A program made the translations under genes and the position numbers. Shown here piece after piece: positions 41,655-52,950 of a stretch of DNA of 64,000 nucleotides; the stretch's first letter is position 1, and the number at the start of each line of letters is the position of its first letter. This DNA comes from Synaphobranchus kaupii (taxonomy: Eukaryota > Chordata > Actinopteri > Anguilliformes > Synaphobranchidae). Below the pieces are notes generated by a model, which searched no databases, was not told the DNA's origin, and saw only the letters and a list, made by a program, of their open reading frames with translations. The DNA lies in assembly GCA_029718625.1 (NCBI GenBank), contig CM056380.1, positions 106,836,105 through 106,900,104 of the forward strand, in the 5' to 3' direction.

Positions 41655-42378
41655 CAGTCAAGCCGGAAAGTCTCCCCACCCTTTCACCTTCTCCACGTTT
41701 TATTACGTTACAGACTTATACTACAATAGATTGAGTTCATTTTTTGCCTCAAACATCTACACACAACACCCCATAATGACAATGTGAAAAAAGTTTTTTT
41801 GAGATTTTAGCAAATTTATTAAAAATAAAAAACTAAAATTTCTAATTTACATAAGTATTCATACCCTTTGCTTTAACGTATTTTTAAAGTATCATATTTC
41901 ATATTTGGTCGCATATCCTTTACATGCTGTTACTTCCTGAAGTCTGTGACCATCAACATCAAAAAACTGTCGATATCTTATTTTCAGGTACTGTTACAAG
42001 CGATACTATAACCTCTCTGCATTTGAATGGATCTCTATGGAAATTGGGGGGTGAGACTAGATTCAGCTGTAAATTACACTGGTACAGTATGGAACACATG
42101 GCTGGCTAAATGGCTGTAAGTTATCAAGGGTCTGAGCTATCAAACGAGCCCCAAACCATCACTCTGTTGCCAGATATGGAGTAGATGTGGATGGATCGCT
42201 TTAAGGGTTGTTTCTCCTGACTTTTTTCCCCATAGAGCTCTATAGGAAAATGAGTCCGGAGAAATAACCCTTGCAGTGATCCATCCACATCTACTCCATA
42301 TCTGGCAACAGAGTGATGGTTTGGGGCTCGTTTGATAGCTCAGACCCTTGATAACTTACAGCCATTTAGCCAGCCACG
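41655..42378. mobile_element. composite: Tc1-type end joined to palindrome core
   Basis: Left part 41655-41870 begins cagtcaagccggaaagtctc after TA and has the typical acataagtattcataccctt stretch of a third Tc1 family. From about 41890 (tttggtcgcatatcc) it is palindrome core, both arms, ending at ttagccagccacg where the DIRS fragment starts. Confidence 0.8.
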
Positions 42379-42781
42379 CTAGCCCCATAGGCCGTGGCTA
42401 CTGCCTTCACTACCCGTCGGGAGAGGCTTCGAGCTGAGAGCGCTGTCCCTTTCGTCTTGCTGTAGCAAACAAAAAGTTGCCCTTTACGTCTGATGGAAGC
42501 GGTAGCTTCGACGTAGCATCGCAGCGCACGCACTGGACATATCAGGTGTGCGTCCCGCAGGTCCCCGCGAGCTCGATCGGCTGGTTGATGTGAAATGCCG
42601 AAACGATTTTGGGCAGGAACGATGGATGCGTCGGCCGGCCTCCACCTTAGACACTCTGCGCTGATGGAGAGATGCGCAGAGCTCACCAATGCGTCTTGCT
42701 GATGCCATCGCAAGCAGAAACGCCGTTTTAAAAGAAAGCCGCTTAAGGCTGAGCATCTCGAGAGGCTCATAGGGCTGAACC
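42379..42781 (-). pseudogene. DIRS-type tyrosine recombinase, C-terminal part
   Basis: Minus-strand reading gives PLEMLSLKRLSFKTAFLLAM and SARRIGELCA in one frame, and CPVRALRCYVEATASIRRKG, QLFVCYSK and LSRRVVKAVA in another. This is the catalytic half of a DIRS1-like retrotransposon recombinase, with at least one frameshift. Its N-terminal half is at 45103-45395, across the LTR insertion. Confidence 0.85.
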
Positions 42782-43300
42782 TGTCATGGTTTTCAGCCCT
42801 GTTTCCCCATGCGATCGTTTTCCTCGGTGGCCACACGAGGGCGCTGCCCTTTAGGTAGATGCTTGCTCCGCCCTGCTGAGTTGGCGGAGTTTCTGTTAAA
42901 GCATTTACACCTGTTCATAGTCACCGGAGAGTTATATAAGCCTTCCGTCTCCTTCGTTCGGGGCTTCGACATTGATTGTTAATTGTTTGTACTGTGGTGT
43001 TATTGTTGGCTGTGTATTCTCGTACCGTTTTGGCTATTCGCCTATTTTTAACGTCTCTTAGTTGAGACAGGGCTTATTTCTTACTGGCTTGGTAGTTGAT
43101 TACCTCGTAGAAGTTTGGGACCGTAAATCTCTGCTCTATTTCGCCATAGTGTGCTTTTTCTCCGTGTATGGAGATTTGGGCGTTTCTGTTGGGAACTTTA
43201 GTCCAGTTCGCCTCTAGGTACATGTCGTCTCATGTGAGATTGGGCGTTTGCGCTTCTGCTGGGCTGCTTAGCTTGTGGAAGTGTAGAGTAGTTATTTGGA

Positions 43301-43531
43301 GCGGCAGTGTAGTATAATGGTTAAGGAACTGGCCTTGTAACCGAAAGGTTGCAGGTTCGATTCCCAGGTAGGACACTGCCGTTGTACCCTTGAGCAAGGT
43401 ACTTAACCTGAATTGCTTCAGTATATATCCAGCTGTATAAATGGGTAATATGTAAAACATGATAAGAAAAGTTGTGTAAGTCGCTCTGGATAAGAGCGTC
43501 TGCTAAATGCCTATAATGTAATGTAATGTAA
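43301..43531 (+). mobile_element. tRNA-derived SINE, intact
   Basis: Head gcggcagtgtagtataatgg, B box ggttcgattcc identical to the Pol III consensus, body acccttgagcaaggtactta, 3' domain taagagcgtctgctaaatgc, tail (aatgt)n. Nested in the solo LTR. Confidence 0.92.
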
Positions 43532-44566
43532 TTTGTTCCCCTTCGCCTGTTTGGTTTTCTTACTGAGAGACCTGGCGTTTTGCTTCTACTCAATTCCGTG
43601 TTACTGTAAGCCAGTAAGTAGCCTTGGTACATTTTTCCCTGTTTGGTCTCCTTCTCGTGGACTACGTTCCCCTTTGTTGTGAGTCAGGGTTTTTATTTAT
43701 ATTGAGGCTGTCGTGCTATTTTGCGTAGGTCTTTCGTTGCAGCCGTCCTGTACGCCCTTTCTACCGGCGGGACGATTTTGTTTGGAACTGTTGTTCTGTT
43801 TCGTTCTCCGGGTGTGTCTCTTTATATGGAGCTTGGGCGTTGTTGTGGACGTGTTTGTGTGACTGCGTGTTTTTCTAATTATAGCATCGGAACGTTAGCT
43901 CTCTGTTCCATTTCGCCTCGTTATTTATTTACTGAGAGGCTAGGGCGTTTGTTCCATTTAAAGCTTGCGTTAGTCTATGGATAGTAAAGTTATGGGACGA
44001 CGATGTTCCGTCGGCTCACCTGTAAAATGTTTCTCTCTCTTGGGAGATCGGGTGTTTACCCCTTTGCTTTATACATTTGACTGCGAGCCTATTTATCTCG
44101 CCATGGGAACGTTAAATCTCTGTTCCGGTTCGCCTCGTTACATTTCCTCTTCATAGAGGGGCAGGGCGCTTATTTTCTATTATTCTCGCGTTGGTCTAGC
44201 CGGTAAATGTCTGGTTCTGCCTGTCCTGTTCGTGCCTTTCTCCTTGCATGGAGTTTTGACGATTTTGTACGGAACTGCTGTTCTGTTTCGTTTTTTAGGT
44301 GCATGTCTTCCTATAGGGAAGCTTGGGCGATGCTGTGGACACGGTTGTGTTTGACCGCGAGTTTGAGAGTAGCCTGGGAACGTTGGATCTGTTCCTTTCG
44401 CCCCCTCTCTTACCATCGTATTATTTTGCGGTGTTTGTTTATTGTTTTATGTTTGTCTTTACGCTACTGGCCAGTTTTGATTTGTCTCATTACCGAGACA
44501 GGGCGCGTATTTATTTCTGGCTGTTCATATCCCTGTCCTTGCGCTCTACTTAGCGTTTGACAGTTA

Positions 44567-44949
44567 GGCCTGGTACATACTCTACGCAAGGAACATGAAC
44601 GCCAACGCAGATTCGGGACATACGCGAGGTCTTTGCTTACATACTATACGCGCGTTTACCGGCTTATTTTCGCCCTGTCCGCTAGTTGGCAGCCTAGGCT
44701 AATCTGGTTGGAGAAAGTAACCTTAAACCGGAAATTATTACTTCTTTGTGTGTAGTCTGCAATTTTGCAGTTATTGAACAGTATTTACATTTAGCACCTC
44801 TAACGGAAACGCGTGGAATTGAACCACACGTTTGCGTCGCGTTACAAAATTTGGACTGCACATTTTGCTACGCAAGAACGCAAGAAACGCCCCCTGCGTT
44901 GCTCTTTGCGTCGTTGCGCGCGTTCCTTGCGTAGAGTATGTACCAGGCC
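44567..44949. mobile_element. PIF/Harbinger-type MITE, 383 bp
   Basis: Perfect inverted ends ggcctggtacatactctacg, with TTA duplicated on both sides (44564-44566, 44950-44952), the classical TWA target. Inverted ends differ from the coding Harbinger at 54973. Nested in the solo LTR. Confidence 0.88.
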
Positions 44950-45102
44950 TTAGCCGGTTAGTAGCGTCTGTAATGGTGTTCGTTTGTTCGTTGTCTTGTC
45001 TCCTCCCTTATCTGCGGGTATCCCGCCTTAGTGACCTAAGGGCTTAATGATTCCCCTTGCTGCGTTTGGCTCCTCCCACCTCACACGTCACGCCCCATTA
45101 CA

Positions 45103-45395
45103 GAACCGTGAGCGCTCTCAGCACCAATAGGAGATCCCAGGAGGGAGCTACCAGTGACCTCGCAGGTCTCAGCCGCCGGGCACCCCTCAGGAACCGGCTG
45201 ACCAGGTAATGGCTCCCTGCAGGCTTGTTATGTACCCAGACATGCCTGCTGGATATGACAGCCGCATAGGTTTTCAGTGTGCTGGCTGCTTTCCTGTTAT
45301 TAAGTAAGGACTGCAAAAAGTCCAATAGTACAGGGATCGGACAGTGTACGGGGTCCGCACCTTCCTAGAGCCCAAGACCAGAGAGGACTTATTAT
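45103..45395 (-). pseudogene. DIRS-type tyrosine recombinase, N-terminal part
   Basis: Minus-strand reading gives LDFLQSLLNNRKAASTLKTY, AAVISSRH, LVSRFLRGARRLRPAR and SWDLLLVLRAL. This is the core-binding domain of DIRS recombinases. Upstream in the same strand lies DPVHCPIPV with a stop just before. Confidence 0.85.
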
Positions 45396-45823
45396 GATGT
45401 GAGTCTGTATTTAAACCTAAATTAAAAGAATGAAGCAACATGAGATTATGAGGTAATATGAAGAAAAAGATTATTTGAATAATTATCTATATTCATAACT
45501 TACTCACTTTAGGGATATCATGCATATTCTCCTCCATCAGATCCCTGTTAATTCAGCTGCAGTCATCCTGGCATTAAATAGATGGATCATATATGATAAT
45601 ATATGTCCTACAGTAGGACTGAAGAAAGTTATATGACCAATATACAGTAATGTAAAAAGAATTAAGATCATAGTAATAGAGGGGAAAAAATAAAAAAAGA
45701 TTAAGGGAAAAGTAACTAATAATAAGACAAAATGTTTGGAAAAGGACAAGAAAATATGACATTAAAATTGGTTAAATATGATAGATATGTAAAATATGCA
45801 AAATATCACTTCTCCTCTATCAG

Positions 45824-45925
45824 ATACCTGTCAGCTCACACTGGACCCCAACACAGCGTATAAAAACCTCCGTCTGCCTGAGGGCAACAGAGAGGTGACC
45901 CTGGAAGAGATCCAATCATATCCTC
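45824..45925 (+). pseudogene. PRY domain fragment of a finTRIM/NLR-type gene
   Basis: After an acceptor-like tctcctctatcag the sequence encodes TCQLTLDPNTAYKNLRLPEG and NREVTLEE. This is the PRY start of B30.2 domains in fish TRIM and NLR proteins. It breaks off after about 33 codons into a gtatgtat repeat; no SPRY follows. Confidence 0.8.
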
Positions 45926-45986
45926 ATATGTATGGTGTATGTATGTATATGTAGATGCGTGGGTATTTGATGTATATGTATATGTA

Positions 45987-47060
45987 CAGTTGAAGTCGGA
46001 AGTTTACATATACTTAGGTTGAAGTCATTAAAACTCATTTTTAACCACTCCACAGATTTCATGTTAGCAAACTATAGTGTTGGCAAGTCAGTTAGGACAT
46101 CTACTTTGTGCATGAAGTAATTTTTCCAACAATTGTTTACAGACAGATTATTTCACTTTTAATTCACAATTTCACAATTCCAGTGGGTCAGAAGTTTACA
46201 TACATTAAGTTGACTGTCCCTTTAATTTATTTATTTATTTTGGTCGCATATCCTTTGCATGCCATGACTTTCTGATGTCTGTGACCCAACATCATCAAAA
46301 GACTCGATATCTTCTTTTCTGGTACTCTTACAAGCAATACTATAACGTCTCTGCATTTGAATTGATCTCTATGGGATTTGAGGGGTGGGACTAGATTTAG
46401 CTGTAGATTACACTGGAACAGTATGGAACACATGGTTGGCTAAATGGCTCTAAGTCATCAAGGGTCTGACATATCAAACAAGCCTTAAATCATCACTCTG
46501 CTGGCGGAAATACAGTAGACATGGATGGATAACTTGAAGGGTTTCTTCTCCTGACTTATTTTTCCATAGAGTTCAATAGGAAACTTTGTCAGGAGAAACA
46601 GCCCTTAAAGTGATCCATCCATATCTACTGCATATCTGGCAGCAGAGTGATGGTTTGAGCCTCATTTGATACCTCAGACCCTTGATGAATTACAGCCATT
46701 TTACCAATCATGTATTCCGTACTATTCCAGCATAATTTACAGCTAAATCTAGTCCCACCCCCCAATTCCCATAGAGATCCATTCAAATGCAGAGACATTA
46801 TAGTATCGCTTGTAAGAGTAGCAGAAAATAAGATATCATGGGTCTTTTGATGTTGTTGGGTCACAGACATCAGGAAGTCATGGCATGCAATGGATATGTG
46901 ACCAAATATTTAAAATTTAACAGCACAGTCAACTTGTAAACCTCTGACCCACTGGAATTGTGATATAGTGAATTAAAAGTGAAATCATCTGTCTGTAAAC
47001 AATTGTTGGAAAAAATTACTTGTGTCATGCACAAAGTAGATGACTTGCCAACACTAGTGT
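45987..47060. mobile_element. Sleeping-Beauty-type MITE with palindrome core inside
   Basis: Begins cagttgaagtcggaagttta after TA and matches the left end of the 6373 element. Inverted copy at 46920-47060 (aacaattgttggaaaaaatt). Between them, 46236-46908, sits a full palindrome core, with ggtcgcatatcctttgcatg at one end and its inverse at the other. No coding. Confidence 0.85.
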
Positions 47061-47218
47061 TCTGTATTATTATTTATATTTAACTTTTTTGATTGTTATA
47101 TTAGTGTTATTAATATTATTAGTTATCTCTTTTTTTTTTTTTGTGTGAGAGCAAGTATATATATGGTATGTTTTGAATGTAATATTATTATTATATGTAT
47201 TATGTTTTTTGCCAGCAG

Positions 47219-47460
47219 CCATACCACCATGCAATCTGCTCCTGCTGAATGGCTGAAGCTAAGCAGCCATACCACCATGCAATCTGCGCCTGCTGAATGG
47301 CTGAAGCTAAGCAGCTATACCACCATGCAATCTGCTCCTGCTGAATGGCTGAAGCTAAGCAGGTGTGGGCTTGGTTAGTACTTGGATGGGAGACCTCTGG
47401 GGGAAACTAAGTTGCTGCTGGAAGTGGTGTTGGTGGGCTAGTAGGGGGCAGTCTTTCCTC
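47219..47460 (+). mobile_element. 5S rRNA-derived SINE with triplicated head
   Basis: gaagctaagcaggtgtgggc and ttggttagtacttggatggg match the internal promoter region of 5S rRNA. Upstream, a 48-bp unit (gcagccataccaccatgcaa...ggctgaagctaa) is present three times in tandem. Body truncated after about 100 bases. Confidence 0.88.
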
Positions 47461-48132
47461 TGGTCAAATAAGCTCACTCCCCTATCAATGCTACTGGAAA
47501 CCTGCAGGAGCACATTTGCCCTCAACATAAAAAACTTCTGGAGGTTTACTGTCATACTGATCAGCAGTGTATCTGTCTGCTGTGTTTGATGGATGAACAC
47601 AGAGGCCATAAAACAGTCTCAGCTGCAGCAGAAAAGACTGGAGCTCTTCACTGGCAGCTCTGATATTGGTTATAATGGGAGAGGAACTGAGGAGAGTGGG
47701 ATTGTTGTGAAGTTACATATGTTTTTATGCTATATTTAGTGAAAAAAACTTATTAAAATATCCAGTTTCTTGGAACACATGTTTAATGCGATTTATTTGA
47801 CAAACTTTAATGAACAGTAAAGTAATTTCCAGGTTTGAAATCCCTGTCATTTATAAAAATAAAATATTCTATTATTGGCATCTTTTCAGAAAATGTAACA
47901 CACATTTTAATATGCAAATGAGTACATTATGATGCCATGCATAGGCTATGCAGTTTAATGTATGACGTTATCTAGCGACTTCTACAGCCTTTTTGAGCAC
48001 GTGTGAGCTACTTTCCTTGGGAAAAGCTAGGCAACTATGGGTAGACATCCTACCTTGCCTAATCTATCTGGAAAAGACATGTCATGTGAGAACAGACACG
48101 ACACGACACATCTCACATGTGTCTCCAAACAG

Positions 48133-48366
48133 CGCTCTGCACAGACAGCAGTGGAGGACAGCGAGAGGATCTTTACTGAGCTGATCCGCTCCATTGAGAG
48201 AAGGTGCTCTGAGGTGAAAGAGCTGATCAGAGATCTGGAGAAGGCTGAAGTGAGTCAGGCTGAAGGACTCCTGGAGCGACTGGAGCAGGAGATTGCTGAG
48301 CTGAGGAGGAGAGACGCTGAGCTAGAGCAGCTTTCACACACAGAGGATCACATCAATTTCCTCCAG
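48133..48366 (+). pseudogene. finTRIM coiled-coil exon (234 nt)
   Basis: Acceptor ctccaaacag, donor gtaaca. 78 codons: AQTAVEDSERIFTELIRSIE, then VKELI and LERLEQEIAELRRRDAELEQ. The 234-nt size and sequence are those of the TRIM coiled-coil exon in fish. No RING or B-box lies upstream and no SPRY exon follows in the next 15 kb, so it is probably an orphan exon. Confidence 0.88.
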
Positions 48367-48399
48367 GTAACATCACTGGCTCTCTGACAGTCTGTACTA

Positions 48400-48472
48400 T
48401 GTACACTACATGGCCAAAAGTATATGCTCATCTAACATCTCATTCCAAAATCATGGGCATTACTACAAAGCG
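48400..48472. repeat. Tc1/mariner-type MITE fragment
   Basis: Contains actacatggccaaaagtata and cattccaaaatcatgggcat, the start of a common fish MITE. The rest is missing. Confidence 0.6.
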
Positions 48473-49764
48473 TTCCATAAGCGCCGGCTGCCGACCAAAC
48501 AGCCGACTACTCGTCCAGCCGATTCTAATAAAAATAGTTTTGATTAACAAGGTGCGATTCGCTATGCGTGTACATTTACGACCACTAGCCTCCGCTTTAA
48601 AACAATGCGAGCATGATGATAGAGCAACGTGCCTATCTGTCTATCAGTCCCGCCCCCACATGCTCTATAGGGAGCTCAAACCGGAGCTTAATTATAACGT
48701 AGACAGCAGTGAATTCATGTGAACTTGACAATAGGCTACATTCCTGATAGAAAACAGAGTTTGTTTACTTTTTTGCTTCGCTGCAGTGGTGATAAAACTT
48801 ACAAGAAGTAAGTATTGTTAGCCTTTATTGATCCCCATAAGAGGCTAGAATGATGTAGCTTGCAGAAAGCAATAGCATTAACCCATACAAAATTGATTGC
48901 TAACGTTACTTGTCCAATCGAATGGTAAAAGTGAAATTGTTCGATTGTGGTCAGTGGCACCGAAGATTTCTGTCACACCCTCGATGAACGGCAAACGTCC
49001 AAGTAGAAGATGGAATTAAATCTTTAGTAATTAAGTTATTATGTTCTGAATCGTCATTCAGTGATTTCCCTTGGCCACTGTCGAGGCCGTGTAATCTGGG
49101 CATACAGTTGCTATGTAAATTAAGTCAGTAATTTAATTTAGCAAAGTAGGCTATTCAGCATTGTTATTTGCTAATTAATCGTTACGGCACGCTCGTCATA
49201 CTAAACGTGATTGGAGCCTGACATGTCAATATTCAAAATACGTTTAAACCTTTCACCAATAAGCTGAGACTTTTAAGTTATATGGCGGGTGACCATATCA
49301 GCTGCACTGATCTGTTTTAGGTGCCGTCAGAGTCCTACTCCTATTATTGATCGAATGTTGGGAAAATGCGAGTTTAAAAGCTGCAAAAACAGTCCTTATA
49401 TCACATTAAAATTACATATGAGGACAGTTATTGTCCATAATACGTTTATTTAAGGTTAAACTGACATTTTAAGCACAATATTTATGTTGATTTCCCGAAA
49501 TACATTTTTATTGAAGATGAAAATGAAGACAAATATGACTAGAAGTTGAGTTGATTCAGTAGATTCACATGATTTGAGTCAAGTGATTACATGTTTTGTT
49601 ATTTTTGGCATAGGTTTATTTTATAATTTAATTTAAAACCAATACATAAATAAGACATGGGATTAAAAACATGTTCCCCCTTCAAATAACCTTGTTTATT
49701 TTCGCTGAATAAGAGCGCATTTATGTTTCTAGTGAAACAATAGCTACATTAACCATCATTTGTC
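48473..49764. other. intergenic, nothing recognised
   Basis: AT-rich unique-looking sequence; no coding or bounded repeat seen. Confidence 0.4.
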
Positions 49765-49984
49765 ATGGGCTGCGCAGCCTTTCTTTATTTCTGCGGTCGT
49801 TCTTTGCGACGATAGAGCAGTCTTATCGGATTTACTTTCCTCCGTTCCGTCTTTTCATTTGCCCTGTTACTCATTGGGCGCACCCACAGAACTATGTTCT
49901 CCTTTACCTTGCAGGTATTTAAGCCCCGTGATTTCCTCTTCCGGGGCTTCTGTATTGTTTTGCTGAGGCTGGAGGTATAACATA
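49765..49984 (+). repeat. possible LTR 5' fragment
   Basis: Starts tgtcatgggctgcgc, has TATA-like aggtatttaagccccg, then ggggcttctgtattg. The layout is like the solo LTR at 42782. It breaks at the MITE at 49985. Confidence 0.4.
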
Positions 49985-50630
49985 GGCCGTGTTATTGGAT
50001 TATAACCTCGTAAAAAGATCTAATTAATATGCGTCCGTCTGTGCTATGATTGGTCGAGTGTGACTACCATCGTCATACACAAGAGACGTGTGCTCTTATA
50101 GTCAGTTTCGGAGGTATGTCACAGGCCGACAACACGGCTTCCTACAACACATTTACTGTTGTAACCGAGAAACAGGTTGCCGGAAATGCCACTATCTTAA
50201 CAGTTCGGGCATGAGCCCGAGTTACGTGAACTCCTGTGAGGTTATGTTTAGGGGTTGTGCCGGAAATGCCACTATCTTAACAGTTCGGGCATGAGCCCGA
50301 GTTACGTGAACTCCTGTGAGGTTATGTTTAGTGGTTGTGGGTGGGGTACGGGAATCACGAACTCACAAAAACCAGGGGGTCTTTGAATTCGACATATATC
50401 TTGGTTATGACTTTGTAGTACATTCCGGTTCGTGTGCTCCCTTCGAACCACGTCTTTACCCCGAGGGAGGTATGACATAAGCCGAACTCGTGGACCGCCC
50501 CACGTCTCTTGTGTATGACGATGGTAGTCGGTCTCTTGTGTATGACGATGGTAGTCACACTCGACCAATCATAGCACAGACGGACGCATATTAATTAGAT
50601 CTTACGAGGTTATAATCCAATAACACGGCC
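49985..50630. mobile_element. MITE with about 115-bp inverted repeats
   Basis: ggccgtgttattggattata is mirrored at 50611-50630, and the arms include cgtccgtctgtgctatgatt. TA on both flanks. The interior holds an 80-bp direct duplication (gccggaaatgccactatctt, twice, at about 50178 and 50258). The right arm has an extra 27-bp duplication (cttgtgtatgacgatggtag). Confidence 0.88.
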
Positions 50631-50647
50631 TAAGTCATAGCTCTGAG

Positions 50648-51016
50648 GCTGCATCCCAATATTCTTCACTCCCCACCTCCCTTCCTCCACTCCCCCACAC
50701 TCCTCTCCTACCCGGAAGTATGCAAAACTGCCTGAACATTTTCAGTACAAGTATTTGCATGTACAGTATCCAATGTACATGCCATTGCGGTTTGCGTCGA
50801 GACATAAATTAATTAATATGTAACGTAATTAAGATGTAATCAGCAACATTAGATTAAAACACAAAGATCCGTTTCCGGGGCAAGGAGGAGAGGAAGTAGT
50901 AGTGGAGGAGGAAAGGTTGCATTTTTCGAGTATTGGGACGCACCCTTTGTGTTGGGGGAACGTGGAAGTGCCTACGGTGCATTTAGAGTTAGTTAGGGGG
51001 TGCGTCCCAATAGTTA
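50648..51016. repeat. possible hAT-like MITE
   Basis: tgcatcccaatattcttcac at the left and tgcgtcccaatagtt at the right, with tattgggacgca inside. Ends not resolved. Confidence 0.4.
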
Positions 51017-51040
51017 ACACAAGAAAAACTTCTTTTTTTT

Positions 51041-51449
51041 AACGCATTGACGTTGCATAAGGCACCTTTAAAGTAAAGTAAAATATTGGCTTAACATTTT
51101 GAGTATTTGAGAATATAATACATTATATAGAACAAATTGTTTAATACATCATAAGTTATAATATACATGTTAAAATGCAAAGTAGCCTATATACAAATAT
51201 GGGAAAGATCGAGGGCCCATCAAGTGTGACTCGGTCAACAGGTAATGACAGCAAAAAGACCTGCGGATCATAAATATGCATAACAGAACATTTTGAATAC
51301 TGAAAATGTTAAGCCAATATTTTACTTTACTTTAAAGGTGCCTTATGCAACGTCAATGCGTTAAACGCGCCCAAAAACGTTGCATTTTAACATGTATATT
51401 ATGACTTATGATGTATTAAACAACTTGTTCTGTATAATGTATTATATTC
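51041..51449. repeat. two interleaved inverted repeats (A-B-A'-B')
   Basis: A is 51041-51100 and its perfect reverse complement is 51303-51362. B is 51111-51180 and its reverse complement (three mismatches in 70) is 51380-51449. The order is A, B, A', B', so the pairs cross. Confidence 0.9.
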
Positions 51450-52950
51450 TACCTTGTATTATAGTCTACCTTATTGACATCTCTCATTGTGTAGCGTAAC
51501 TTGCCAGGCAATAAAAATGCACGCTTTTGTTTTGCTTTTACCGATAACAAGTCTTGTGACACCCGCCGTCATTGGGTAGGCTACCCAACCTGCATGTGCA
51601 TGCTCGTGTAAGAAAGTGCGTGCAATGTCACTTTCATAGCCTAACAGATCCTTCCAAACATCAACGCATTGCAAGAACGTGGCCCATGTTGTTGTGTTAA
51701 ATGGTCGTATTTCACCGATAACCCCATCACAATGCGCATAACATTGTTTTGCATCACCAGGTGCCATTATTTTGCCATTGTTTTGCTACATGACAGCACC
51801 AAAGAGGGTTTGACAGCGTAGTGTTGGGTGAAGTTGCCCCGAGCCACTGATCCAGGGTCAGTTATTTTTTCCCCTAGTAATGGTTAAGGTGAGGATTTGG
51901 GCAGAGAAATCTGATCCTAGAGCAGTGGTTAGAAGCAACTTCACCTTGGAGCTGACAGGGCGCTAAGTGTACCACGTGACAAACGCTAGTTCTCGTTACC
52001 ACAGTAATCAGACTGGTTGGCTGGTCCACTGAGCTTCCGTGTTTTTTTACACCAATCGCATGAAAGAAAAGAGGTGGCAAAGATTTAATTGGATTATCAA
52101 GCTGTCAGTCACCGTTATTTTACTGAGAAAATGTTTGTTTTTTGACTAAAATGCTAAGAAATTCTCCACTCAGGAATGTGGGATCGATCGAAATAGTGTT
52201 TCTAAAATATGTATCTAATTTTCTGTAAAGGTTTCGAGCTGCCCTTTTCACTGGACTACAGAAATCGATTTCTGAAGCTCGCAGCAAGCGATGCCCCATC
52301 GTCTATTAGTGGTAGTCGTCGACATCCCAATTATGGTATTCACATTTCTCTGAACTTCTAAATTAGTCTAATTACAACTTTAAGAAAAGCCTCACAATTC
52401 CGTTTCAGGATTCTTACAGTGTCACCGCTTGCGAATACATCAGCTTCTCATGTTGCACTGCAGGGCAATAAAATAAACATTTTAAGGAACCAAATAGCCT
52501 ACATTTAAGAAGCTACAACTGTTTTCTGATGAACCCTGAAGAAATTCTCTATTCAATTGTCCAGCAACGTCGACATTTCCACAGTGCTACCTAACGTTAT
52601 CGCACTCGCGGCTGTAATACATTGCTTGTTGTTATGAAAAAACATGTACTTTTTTTAACGTATATATAGACTGTAGAAAAATAAGGAGTAGTTAGCTAGG
52701 TTAGGAACAGCGCCTACAGCCTAGCCTACCTGAATGGGGAAACTTCTGGGTCGGCGGTTCTTTTATTCACTGTGGGGATTTTGATTTGATTTTCAGTTGA
52801 GAGGACCGTTTCAGGTAAAACGAATGAAACGTAGCAAAGGCCGCCTATACACCAAACAAACCATCTGCTCTACCCCCGTAACGAGCATCTCGATTTCATA
52901 CTCTGTGAAGTTTCTCGTCTTTTTTTGCGGTCTGACTTCTCCACTGCAAC
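51450..52950. other. flank of the LTR retrotransposon, nothing recognised
   Basis: No coding or bounded element. A short dispersed motif gatccagggtcagt / tctgatcctagagcagtggt lies near 51850-51935. Confidence 0.35.

Larger units (their letters stand above)
42782..45102. mobile_element. solo LTR (2321 bp incl. nested elements) with GAACC target duplication
   Basis: Starts tgtcatggtt and ends ccattaca, the TG...CA ends of an LTR. It is flanked by gaacc on both sides (42777-42781, 45103-45107). The TATA-like gttatataagcc is at about 42930. No retroviral coding inside, and the split DIRS gene resumes on the far side. It carries a SINE and a MITE; without them it is about 1.7 kb. Confidence 0.82.

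Noticed and set aside
42366..42836. Host gene on the minus strand
   Set aside because: Motifs are those of DIRS recombinases, with a frameshift, and the continuation is across an LTR insertion.
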